Source: Pseudomonadota bacterium
GTDB taxonomy: Bacteria; SAR324; XYD2-FULL-50-16; JAHJRI01
Direction: 5' to 3'
Length of the DNA stretch: 10,211 bases
Assembly: GCA_022360105.1 (NCBI GenBank)
Contig: JAKSDL010000683.1
Location: 1-10,211 of the forward strand
Shown here: piece after piece, positions 1 through 7,636 of the stretch
How the letters are laid out: each line of letters starts with the position of its first letter
How positions within the stretch are numbered: position 1 is the first letter of the stretch
Notes under the pieces: generated by a model
Seen by the model: only the letters and a program-made list of their open reading frames with translations
Database searches by the model: none
Told to the model about the DNA's origin: nothing
Position numbers and translations under genes: made by a program

Positions 1-31
1 ACATGAATTGGATCTATCAGGTTATTGTGTC

Positions 32-114
32 GTCCCTGCAGGACTCTGGTTGACGGGCTTAATTGTCTTCCAGTGGTTTTCACCACTGGCTACTATCTGT
101 CGCTCCTCCGGAGC
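32..114. repeat. REP-like palindromic element (three short hairpins)
   Basis: Three hairpins lie in a row: a weak GTCC/GGAC stem at 32-44, a strong CCAGTGGT/ACCACTGG stem with a 4-base loop at 70-89, and a GCTCC/GGAGC stem at 102-114. Read on the minus strand, the order is a GGAGC-type hairpin, about 14 bases ending in AGCC, then a CAGTGG-type hairpin. The hairpin cluster at 1027-1075 has the same order on the plus strand. This is the architecture of intergenic REP-like elements. The family assignment is inference from structure; mobility and function are unknown. Confidence 0.55.
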
Positions 115-310
115 TTTTGTTAGGTCGAGTTTATTGCATTTGGGTAGGATAGGATCACAGGGCAATGTTAGGGATTGTTTTCATTTTAATAATCAACAAT
201 CAAATGATAATTGCGAGTGGCTAATCATGCTGGATCAATCCTCCGGTGGTTTATCCAAAATCAAATAACAGCTTTTCCAATTCGATCTATAGAATTGACT
301 GCGAATCATT
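115..310. other. intergenic, no gene seen
   Basis: AT-rich sequence between the REP-like element and the sigma factor gene. An open frame spans 8-268, but its first part is a translation of the palindromic repeat, it has no convincing ribosome binding site, and it resembles no protein I know. I see nothing else here. Confidence 0.5.
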
Positions 311-316
311 TATAAT
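311..316 (+). promoter_or_regulatory. possible -10 box for the sigma factor gene
   Basis: A perfect TATAAT sits about 110 bases before the ATG at 424. The TTGACT at 295-300 is only 10 bases upstream, too close to be its -35 partner, and no good hexamer lies at 16-18 bases. The call is therefore weak. If the gene is autoregulated, an ECF-type promoter elsewhere in 320-410 is also possible. Confidence 0.3.
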
Positions 317-423
317 CAGATAGTTTTTTAATATTTGAAATTTTCTAGGTATCTTTTTGCGTATTGATTTCGTCTAACCACTAAACAAGAAAAAAGTCTA
401 AGATTTAAATCCAAAGGAGATTC

Positions 424-999
424 ATGTCAGAAAAGAGCAGTCAAATAGGAAAAGTACTGGACAAGGATTACTTCACAAATCGCGATCGATTTTTGGAATT
501 GGTAGAATCGATCAGACCAAACTTACATCGATTTGCATCTCGTATGTGCGGTTCAGTGGTGGATAGGGAAGACATTGTTCAGGAAGCATTGGCAAAGGCT
601 TTTTTCAAACTTGATGAATTGTCCGATGTTGAAAAACTTGAATCTTGGATGTTCACCATAACTCACAGAAAAGTGCTGGATTTATTAAAAGCAAGGAAGC
701 CCCCGACATTATTGGTAGATGAAGAATCGCTGGCTTCGATATCCAACATCGATGATGTTGAAATCCAGTTCGAAGTGAACCGGGCCATTAAAACCATGAT
801 TGTAACCCTGCCACCCAAGGAAAGAGCCTGTGTGGTTTTGAAAGAAGTTCTGGGATTCTCGCTACTTGAGATTGCGGATATTGTTGACTCTACCGAGGGA
901 GGAGTTAAAGCAGCGTTGCACAGGGCAAGGGCAATGATGTATTTATTTAAAAGTCTAAACACTCCAAAATTCCTGGGAATGCTCTGTTTGAATGTTTAA
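424..999 (+). CDS. ECF-type RNA polymerase sigma factor
   Basis: Sigma-70 family protein of 191 residues that would direct core RNA polymerase to a set of promoters. Region 2 spans about residues 28-93, with the core-binding and -10-melting segment around DIVQEAL at 50-56 and ESWMFTITHRK at 73-83. Region 4 spans about 118-170, with the helix-turn-helix around LPPKERACVVLKEVLGFSLLEIA. The start is well set: AAAGGAGA at 413-420 lies 3 bases before ATG 424. Only about 20 residues follow region 4, and they look non-conserved. I recall relatives of this kind carrying a further C-terminal domain, so this copy may be shortened, but I could not find a remnant in the other frames. No anti-sigma gene sits beside it: the neighbours are hairpin repeats and a convergent orphan gene. 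Target genes are unknown. Confidence 0.85.
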   Translation: MSEKSSQIGKVLDKDYFTNRDRFLELVESIRPNLHRFASRMCGSVVDREDIVQEALAKAFFKLDELSDVEKLESWMFTITHRKVLDLLKARKPPTLLVDEESLASISNIDDVEIQFEVNRAIKTMIVTLPPKERACVVLKEVLGFSLLEIADIVDSTEGGVKAALHRARAMMYLFKSLNTPKFLGMLCLNV

Positions 1000-1026
1000 G
1001 AAGATCGATGTATCAGGCTGCTGTCT

Positions 1027-1220
1027 ATCTCCCCGGAAGGGGGATCTCATAAAAGCCCAGGGTTACAACCCTGGGTAACGGGGACGAGACGGGTTAGCAC
1101 TCTGAAGGAGTGCTTCATCATTGAAATGCTCTTTCAGAGCATGTCGCATTTCTTGATATACAACACCAGGGTTCCGCCACGCTCACCCTGGGCTGTTATG
1201 AAGCACTCCCGTGGAGTGCT
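1027..1220. repeat. cluster of six hairpins, REP/BIME-like
   Basis: Six hairpins fill the gap between convergent genes. They are ATCTCCC/GGGGGAT (1027-1045), CCCAGGGT/ACCCTGGG (1056-1075), GCACTC/GAGTGC (1097-1113), ATGCTC/GAGCAT (1126-1142), CCAGGGT/ACCCTGG with a 12-base loop (1166-1191) and AGCACTCC/GGAGTGCT (1202-1220). A perfect 12-base inverted repeat, GGAGTGCTTCAT at 1107-1118 and ATGAAGCACTCC at 1198-1209, pairs the two halves. The cluster therefore reads as two related units head to head, as in bacterial interspersed mosaic elements. It may also stop transcription from both sides. No transposase of the RAYT type is in the window. Confidence 0.65.
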
Positions 1221-1270
1221 GAGAATCAGTATAAACGATCGATACCACAAATACTTAACTGGATAACAAG

Positions 1271-1942
1271 TCAAAATATAAATAAAAGTCCTAACAAAGT
1301 CACACAAATTAGTGTAAACACCAGACTTTCCCATTTAGACGAGGAGTAAGGTCTTTTGTTGCGAAATCGTTGTTGAATCTGGGGTTTTAGGTTTGAATGC
1401 TCAAATCTACTGTTTTGAGGTTCAACGCTTTCTCCTGAATATGCTTGCCAGAAGTTGGGATGAATTTCCCTTAATGTTTTATGATTTCTCGGCCTTCCCC
1501 AGGTTTTAATGAGCGCATCCATATCTTCCTTTTCGAGCAGAATCAGCTCTTTATATCCCAGGTCATGATACGAAAATGGCAAAGTCAGCAAGGATGTTTT
1601 TGGTGGGTTGAGCTTGTTTAACGGTTTTACGTACTGTTTATTCTTATTAAAGAAGAAAGAGCTTACGGCTGCCAACCAGTACAATAAACCAAGATACTCC
1701 CGGTATCTTTCGTCTTTCTCCTGTTGGTCTAAAAAGCTTGCACGGATATGCTGAGAGATCGCAACCAGTGAGTCATAATCAGGATCGGCCTCAAGTTGCT
1801 CTTTTATGACCTTCAGGGTGATGGAATCCAGATGCCTGGTTTGAATTGAGGAATAATCTCCGGATACCAGATCAATTCCAAATTGCCTCCAAAACTCCTT
1901 GGAATAATGCACCTGTTCATTAAGGGTGGATGTCTTCAACAT
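1271..1942 (-). CDS. unknown protein with C-terminal membrane anchor
   Basis: I do not recognise this 223-residue protein. The composition is that of a real soluble protein: charged, rich in aromatic residues, with an acidic helical stretch around 40-85 followed by a moderately hydrophobic segment at about 84-98. The last 18 residues (206-223) are strongly hydrophobic and end the protein. A basic stretch (RFRNKRP, 192-198) comes just before them, so it looks like a C-tail-anchored inner-membrane protein with its bulk in the cytoplasm. The start at 1942 is the only ATG, but its ribosome binding site is poor. A good promoter lies about 45 bases upstream (1993-2021). The gene runs towards the sigma factor gene, with the hairpin cluster between. 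It could be a regulatory partner, but nothing in the sequence shows this. Confidence 0.65.
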   Translation of the reverse strand: MLKTSTLNEQVHYSKEFWRQFGIDLVSGDYSSIQTRHLDSITLKVIKEQLEADPDYDSLVAISQHIRASFLDQQEKDERYREYLGLLYWLAAVSSFFFNKNKQYVKPLNKLNPPKTSLLTLPFSYHDLGYKELILLEKEDMDALIKTWGRPRNHKTLREIHPNFWQAYSGESVEPQNSRFEHSNLKPQIQQRFRNKRPYSSSKWESLVFTLICVTLLGLLFIF

Positions 1943-1992
1943 TGATTGGACCGAATATCAGCCTGGTTGCCTGTGTTGGTTGTGTAGATCGA

Positions 1993-2021
1993 ATTATGAC
2001 AAACCGTTGTTAAGATTGCAA
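1993..2021 (-). promoter_or_regulatory. sigma-70 promoter of the orphan membrane-anchored gene
   Basis: Read on the minus strand, TTGCAA (2021-2016) is followed by a 17-base spacer and CATAAT (1998-1993). The -10 box matches consensus at 5 of 6 positions and is preceded by TGT, an extended -10. Transcription would begin near 1985, giving a leader of about 45 bases to the ATG at 1942. Confidence 0.55.
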
Positions 2022-2055
2022 AAACTAATAAGGCGGGGATATAACGTGCGGTTAT

Positions 2056-2120
2056 TGTCTCAATACAATGTCTCATTGGTTTTTATGAATAAGAGACTTT
2101 TGTGTCCTTGAGACACAAAA
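2056..2120. promoter_or_regulatory. repeated TGTCTCA half-sites and hairpin, possible operator
   Basis: TGTCTCA occurs at 2056-2062 and 2069-2075, and its reverse complement TGAGACA at 2109-2115. The last copy is inside a perfect inverted repeat, TTTTGTGTC (2098-2106) and GACACAAAA (2112-2120), around a 5-base loop. No T-run follows on either strand beyond the stem itself, so a terminator is less likely than a binding site. The cluster lies upstream of both divergent promoters. Confidence 0.35.
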
Positions 2121-2234
2121 TGCCAGCTAATTGATGTCTAAATCAACTTCACAATAGTAGTCAAACCTTTGAAATAAAAAGATAAAAATAGAAAATGGGT
2201 GGCAAGACTGACCATCAGTTAATGCACCAAAAAA

Positions 2235-2243
2235 TGGTATAAT
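2235..2243 (+). promoter_or_regulatory. extended -10 promoter of the hydA-preT-preA operon
   Basis: TGGTATAAT is a perfect extended -10 element (TGn before TATAAT at 2238-2243). No good -35 hexamer lies 16-18 bases upstream, which extended -10 promoters can tolerate or which points to an activator. Transcription would start near 2249-2251, leaving a leader of about 188 bases before hydA. Confidence 0.5.
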
Positions 2244-2248
2244 TTTAG

Positions 2249-2262
2249 CAGAATATATTCTG
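2249..2262. promoter_or_regulatory. 14-bp palindrome at the hydA transcription start, probable operator
   Basis: CAGAATATATTCTG is a perfect 14-base palindrome starting six bases after the -10 box, so it would cover the transcription start. That is a classic repressor position. No regulator gene for pyrimidine catabolism is recognisable next to the operon, so the protein that would bind here is unknown. Confidence 0.45.
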
Positions 2263-2289
2263 TTTAATGACAAACTGCACAATCAATAG

Positions 2290-2324
2290 GACTTAAATCA
2301 GTCTTGATAATTAATGTTTAAGTC
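2290..2324 (+). promoter_or_regulatory. inverted repeat in the hydA 5' leader
   Basis: GACTTAAA at 2290-2297 and TTTAAGTC at 2317-2324 form perfect 8-base arms around a 19-base AT-rich loop. It could be a second protein-binding site or an RNA hairpin in the leader. It does not match a riboswitch that I know. Confidence 0.3.
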
Positions 2325-2419
2325 ACAACAATCCCAAAACACCCATTCCTTTCATCGATTTGACAGCTACAAATCCCACATTAATAGTATTCACTTCAAT
2401 CCTCGGAGGAAGTGGATGA

Positions 2420-3877
<1,458 letters not shown>

Positions 3878-3922
3878 ACGTCGCGGGAGGTAATCAATCA
3901 CACCAAACAGGAGAATTTGCTT

Positions 3923-5299
3923 ATGAAATTCACCAACAGCAGTTCCAAGAAAAACCCCGAAAACGCTACGGCTGGTCGGTTAACTGAAGAACAGATTAGC
4001 TCTAACTTTTCCGAAATGCACCCTCCTCTCACACCTTCCCAAGCGGAAATTGAAGCCGGCAGATGCTATTTTTGCTACGATGCTCCCTGCATCAAAGCCT
4101 GTCCCACCGAAATCGACATCCCGGAATTCATAAAGAGGATACAGACCGGTAATATCAAAGGGTCGGCTCGAAAGATCCTGGAACAGAACATTATGGGAGG
4201 GATGTGTGCCAGGGTCTGTCCCACGGAAGTGTTATGCGAAGGAGCCTGTGTGAGGAATGAGCATGAAGACAAGCCGGTGGCCATCGGACTGTTACAACGC
4301 TTTGCCACGGAAGAAGTTATCGAGAAGAAGGTGCCGCTGTTTGATAGAAAACACGCGACGGACAAAACCATTGCTGTTGTGGGGGCCGGACCAGCCGGTC
4401 TCTCCTGCGCCCATCGCCTGGCGACGCTTGGTCATTCGGTGACTGTTTTTGACAAAAACTCAAAGCCCGGCGGACTCAACGAGTATGGCATCGCGGCATA
4501 CAAGGTCTTGAATAACATCGCACAGAAAGAGGTCGAGTACATTCTAGATATTGGGGGTATCATAATTAAACAGGAACAGCAGCTGGGAGTGGATTTTACT
4601 CTGGAGGATTTAAGAAATGACTTTGATGCCGTCTTCGTAGGAATTGGGCTGGATGGCGTCAATTCATTTCAAATAGAGGGAGATCGGGTTGAGGGTGTTT
4701 TGGATGCCAAACATTACATACACGAATTGAGACAAGCTGTGAAGAAATCGCAGTTGCCCGTTGGGGATAAAGTTGTGGTGATTGGTGGCGGTATGACAGC
4801 CATTGATGTGGCTGTGCAGTCCAAAAAACTCGGAGCCCGGGAAGTGACCATAGCTTATCGCAGGGATAAGGCAAACATGAAAGCAAGCGAACACGAGCAG
4901 ATCTATGCCCAAACAAATGATGTATCCTTGCGCTACTGCTCAAACCCAAAAAGAGTATTAAGTGAGAAAGGCCGGGTCACCGGAATTGAGTTTGAAGTAA
5001 CCAGTGTTGATGACAACGGGCGTATCACAAATACCGGTGAGCTCTTTCAACTGGAAGCCGATGTTGTATTCAAAGCCATAGGGCAGACCTTTGAATCTGA
5101 TCCATTGGGCGATTCTTTAGGTGCCTTGTCTGTGAACCAGGGACGGTTAGTGGTTGATGAAAATCGTAAAACAACCCTGGAAAATGTCTGGGCCGGTGGT
5201 GATTGTATATTCGGAGGTGAGGACCTGACCGTCTGTGCTGTGCAGGATGGCAAACTGGCAGCGCATTCCATACATGAAACCCTGAAATCGGACCAATAG
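3923..5299 (+). CDS. preT: NAD-dependent dihydropyrimidine dehydrogenase, subunit PreT
   Basis: Electron-input subunit of dihydropyrimidine dehydrogenase. It takes electrons from NAD(P)H through FAD and iron-sulfur clusters and passes them to PreA for pyrimidine reduction. Residues 48-60 carry C-x2-C-x4-C-x3-C (C48, C51, C56, C60). A second set, C95, C99, C105, C109, is followed by Q125. The 99/105/109/125 spacing equals that of the mammalian enzyme, where a glutamine is a cluster ligand. FAD binding is shown by GAGPAG at 154-159 and GGD ending at D427, and NAD(P)H binding by GGGMTA at 288-293. The ATG at 3923 is preferred over the in-frame TTG at 3917, because AGGAG at 3909-3913 lies 9 bases from the ATG and only 3 from the TTG. 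The protein is 458 residues; the Pseudomonas name is pydX. A glutamate synthase small subunit shares the fold, but the adjacent preA decides the call. Confidence 0.94.
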   Translation: MKFTNSSSKKNPENATAGRLTEEQISSNFSEMHPPLTPSQAEIEAGRCYFCYDAPCIKACPTEIDIPEFIKRIQTGNIKGSARKILEQNIMGGMCARVCPTEVLCEGACVRNEHEDKPVAIGLLQRFATEEVIEKKVPLFDRKHATDKTIAVVGAGPAGLSCAHRLATLGHSVTVFDKNSKPGGLNEYGIAAYKVLNNIAQKEVEYILDIGGIIIKQEQQLGVDFTLEDLRNDFDAVFVGIGLDGVNSFQIEGDRVEGVLDAKHYIHELRQAVKKSQLPVGDKVVVIGGGMTAIDVAVQSKKLGAREVTIAYRRDKANMKASEHEQIYAQTNDVSLRYCSNPKRVLSEKGRVTGIEFEVTSVDDNGRITNTGELFQLEADVVFKAIGQTFESDPLGDSLGALSVNQGRLVVDENRKTTLENVWAGGDCIFGGEDLTVCAVQDGKLAAHSIHETLKSDQ

Positions 5300-5400
5300 A
5301 TATTTCGAGTTTTGTTATAAGCTTGGTGTTACTTTCAATTCGATCAATGGCGATGCACAGCCGCTTTTAACGGTCTGATATATCAAAGAGAGGAAACGCA

Positions 5401-6702
5401 ATGGCAAATTTAGAAACTGATTTCATCGGTATCAAATCTCCCAATCCGTTTTGGCTTGCTTCCGGTCCTCCAACAGACAAAGAATACAATGTGAACCGGG
5501 CCTTTGAAGCCGGCTGGGGTGGTGCGGTTTGGAAAACGCTGGGGGAAGATCCGAATATCGTCAATGTCAACGGGCCCCGCTACGCTGCGATCCACAGTAA
5601 CGACAGGAGAGTTATCGGATTCAATAACATTGAATTGATTTCAGACCGTCCTTTGCAGACGAATCTTAATGAAATCAGAAATGTAAAAAAGAACTGGCCG
5701 GACCGACCGATCATTGCTTCGGTGATGCTACCCATGAACGAGGAATCCTGGGCAGAGCATATCCCAATGATTGAAGATACCGGGGTTGAGGGGTTTGAAC
5801 TCAATTTCGGCTGTCCGCATGGCATGTCGGAGCGTGGTATGGGATCAGCGGTCGGTCAGGTGCCGGACTACGTAAAAATGGTCACCGAATGGTGTAAAAA
5901 ATATACCAGGCTGCCGGTTATTATCAAACTCACTCCCAATATCACAAATATTCTTCATCCTGCCAGAGCCGCCAAAGAAGGGGGCGCAGATGCAGTGTCG
6001 CTGATCAATACCATCAATTCCATTATGAGAGTGGATTACGACACATTAACCATGTATCCAACCACAGATGGCATGGGAACCCATGGAGGATACTGCGGTG
6101 AGGCCGTTAAACCGATTGCCTTGAACATGGTGGCTGAAATAGCCCGGACGGATGATACACGTGGATTGCCGATATCAGGCATCGGAGGGGTAACTACCTG
6201 GAGAGACGCCGTTGATTTCCTCGCCTTGGGGGCTACCAATGTACAGGTTTGCACAGCTGCCATGGTCTATGGATTTAAGGTGGTGGAAGGATTGATCGAT
6301 GGTCTCAGCGATTTTCTCGATCAAAAAGAGATGACTTCCGTGCATGAGCTTGTGGGTAAGGCAGTACCATCCATAACAGATTGGAAATACCTTAACTTGA
6401 ATTATATTGAGAAAGCGGTAATCGATCAGGAACTATGTATCAAATGCGGCAAGTGCCACATTGCCTGTGAGGATACTTCGCACCAGGCCATCACGCACAT
6501 AGTTAACGGTGAGAAAAAGTTTGAAGTGCTGGATGACCAGTGTGTGGGGTGTAATCTCTGTGTTAGTGTCTGCCCAATCGAGAACTGCATCACCATGAAA
6601 CAAATGACTAAAGGCAAAGACCCGCGAACCGGATTGGACATCAATCCCGAACCGGCCGACTGGACAACGCATCCTAACAATCCCATGCGGGAGAAGGCTT
6701 GA
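5401..6702 (+). CDS. preA: NAD-dependent dihydropyrimidine dehydrogenase, catalytic subunit PreA
   Basis: Catalytic subunit that reduces uracil or thymine to the 5,6-dihydropyrimidine at FMN. The 433 residues hold a dihydroorotate-dehydrogenase-like TIM barrel (about 1-310) and a C-terminal two-cluster ferredoxin domain. Catalytic C138 lies in NFGCPHGMSERGMG, matching the proton-donor cysteine loop of the mammalian enzyme, with a glycine where that enzyme has a serine before the cysteine. N203 and T204 match its pyrimidine-binding Asn-Thr pair. The ferredoxin motifs are C346/C349/C352/C356 and C381/C384/C387/C391-P. AGAGAGGAAA at 5387-5396 is the ribosome binding site. It follows preT by 101 bases with no visible terminator. 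Overall it looks like Pseudomonas PydA. No obvious rho-independent terminator follows the gene. Confidence 0.95.
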   Translation: MANLETDFIGIKSPNPFWLASGPPTDKEYNVNRAFEAGWGGAVWKTLGEDPNIVNVNGPRYAAIHSNDRRVIGFNNIELISDRPLQTNLNEIRNVKKNWPDRPIIASVMLPMNEESWAEHIPMIEDTGVEGFELNFGCPHGMSERGMGSAVGQVPDYVKMVTEWCKKYTRLPVIIKLTPNITNILHPARAAKEGGADAVSLINTINSIMRVDYDTLTMYPTTDGMGTHGGYCGEAVKPIALNMVAEIARTDDTRGLPISGIGGVTTWRDAVDFLALGATNVQVCTAAMVYGFKVVEGLIDGLSDFLDQKEMTSVHELVGKAVPSITDWKYLNLNYIEKAVIDQELCIKCGKCHIACEDTSHQAITHIVNGEKKFEVLDDQCVGCNLCVSVCPIENCITMKQMTKGKDPRTGLDINPEPADWTTHPNNPMREKA

Positions 6703-6743
6703 TCGGTTTTAAGTTTGGGAATTATTAATGACGAATTTATCAA

Positions 6744-6757
6744 CTGATCGTGATCAG
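6744..6757. promoter_or_regulatory. short dyad in the convergent gap after preA
   Basis: CTGATC-GT-GATCAG is a perfect dyad between the ends of preA and the convergent AhpD-like gene. It could form only a small hairpin and no T-run follows, so it is not a standard rho-independent terminator. Its role is unclear. Confidence 0.2.
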
Positions 6758-6804
6758 AATTGAATTAGAGGGCAAACGGTAGGGCGGTCCTACGCGGCCG
6801 CCTG

Positions 6805-7395
6805 CTACAGATGCTTCCCTCTCTCCCAGCCGGATTTACCCAGCCACTTAATCCCCGATAATTCCGCACCTTCTTCCAGCGTAGTTGCCATGGAATCGTT
6901 CCAGCGGTTGAGAAATCCGAACAGTGAGATCACACCCAGCATTTCAACGATCTCTCCGTCGTCCCAGTGTTCATGAAGACGTTCTTGGAGATCTTCATTA
7001 ATATCATTAGGAATGGTGGACGCCGCCAGTGAGAAATCCAGGGCGGCTCGTTCCGCTTCATTAAATGCCGGGTGGGTTTTATATTCCCAGATGTGCTCCA
7101 TCTGCTCTTCCTCCGCTCCATATCTTTCTGCCGCCCTGATACTGTGAGCCTGGCAATATCTGCATCCCGCGGCGTAGCTTGAAATATAGGCAATCAGTCG
7201 TTTTAACGCACTGGTTACCCTGCCCTTGTTTTCCATTACAGCCATATTCAATGAAATAAAAGCCTTGGCAATGGCAGGTCTGTGTTGCATGGTCAAAACG
7301 CTATTGGGACAGAAACCCAGGGTTTCATTAAAGAAACGAGCCAGTTCGCCGACTTCTTCATCGGCATCCGGTGGTAACGGCGTGACAAGAGGCAT
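6805..7395 (-). CDS. AhpD/carboxymuconolactone decarboxylase-like protein
   Basis: A 196-residue all-helical protein of the AhpD-like superfamily. It has the redox motif C-x2-C-x2-H as CRYCQAH (C78, C81, H84) in the setting SYAAGCRYCQAHS. That pattern marks the peroxidase-related branch, in which the cysteine pair cycles in thiol-dependent peroxide or alkylhydroperoxide reduction. The true substrate is not readable, and decarboxylase activity is unlikely to follow from the family name. The start at 7395 is chosen because AAGGAGA (7407-7401, minus strand) lies 5 bases upstream. The longer open frame to 7572 adds residues with no family resemblance and would run through the regulatory region. 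The gene is divergent from the flavin oxidoreductase gene and convergent with preA. Sharing the divergent control region suggests a role in the same redox pathway or in protecting against its by-products. Confidence 0.85.
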   Translation of the reverse strand: MPLVTPLPPDADEEVGELARFFNETLGFCPNSVLTMQHRPAIAKAFISLNMAVMENKGRVTSALKRLIAYISSYAAGCRYCQAHSIRAAERYGAEEEQMEHIWEYKTHPAFNEAERAALDFSLAASTIPNDINEDLQERLHEHWDDGEIVEMLGVISLFGFLNRWNDSMATTLEEGAELSGIKWLGKSGWERGKHL

Positions 7396-7531
7396 GATTT
7401 TCTCCTTTTTTGATTTGGTATGAGTTGAATTGTTACCGATTGATCCGAGAACAATTGCAAAAATCCAACCCAAGTGGTTCGTTTCAGGGCTGAAAACAGG
7501 GGGTGGCTTCAAATTGGAGATCCGGAAACGA

Positions 7532-7564
7532 ATGCAAATTTTTATTGCATAAATTGCATGCAAT
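7532..7564. promoter_or_regulatory. cluster of TTGCAT/ATGCAA half-sites, probable operator
   Basis: Four 6-base half-sites sit in 33 bases: ATGCAA at 7532-7537, TTGCAT at 7545-7550, TTGCAT at 7554-7559 and ATGCAA at 7558-7563. The last two overlap to form the perfect 12-base palindrome ATTGCATGCAAT (7553-7564), and the first two form an inverted repeat with a 7-base spacer. The cluster lies in the divergent gap, where it could control both the AhpD-like gene and the flavin oxidoreductase operon. The LacI-type regulator in that operon is the obvious candidate binder, although the palindrome lacks the central CG common in LacI operators. Confidence 0.5.
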
Positions 7565-7596
7565 AAGTACATTTAAATCGTGGGAAACAAATACCT

Positions 7597-7605
7597 TGGT
7601 AAAAT
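7597..7605 (+). promoter_or_regulatory. possible extended -10 promoter of the oxidoreductase operon
   Basis: TGGTAAAAT matches an extended -10 element (TGn before TAAAAT, 5 of 6 to consensus). It lies about 30 bases before the start codon at 7637 and about 33 bases after the half-site cluster. No clear -35 hexamer is present. Confidence 0.35.
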
Positions 7606-7636
7606 TTCAATCTTTAATTATTAATATCAGTAAGTT

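Noticed and set aside
8..268. 86-residue open frame at the left edge
   Set aside because: Its first part is the translated palindromic repeat (hairpins at 32-114), no ribosome binding site is visible, and the residues look non-protein-like.
663..962. 99-residue minus-strand open frame inside the sigma factor gene
   Set aside because: It is a shadow of a clear sigma factor reading frame on the other strand.
1020..1225. CRISPR array or attachment site
   Set aside because: The repeats are inverted hairpins of differing sequence, with no regular direct repeats and spacers, and no integrase is nearby.
1926..2111. 61-residue plus-strand open frame
   Set aside because: It overlaps the start and promoter of the better supported minus-strand gene and has no ribosome binding site or family resemblance.
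3917..3922. TTG start two codons upstream in preT
   Set aside because: It lies only 3 bases from AGGAG, whereas ATG 3923 has normal spacing.
6783..6802. GGCGG/CCGCC inverted repeat with GCGGCCGC as a terminator
   Set aside because: The stem is short with a large loop and has no T-run on either strand.
7396..7572. 59-residue N-terminal extension of the AhpD-like protein
   Set aside because: The ribosome binding site and family similarity begin at 7395; the extension is translated regulatory DNA.
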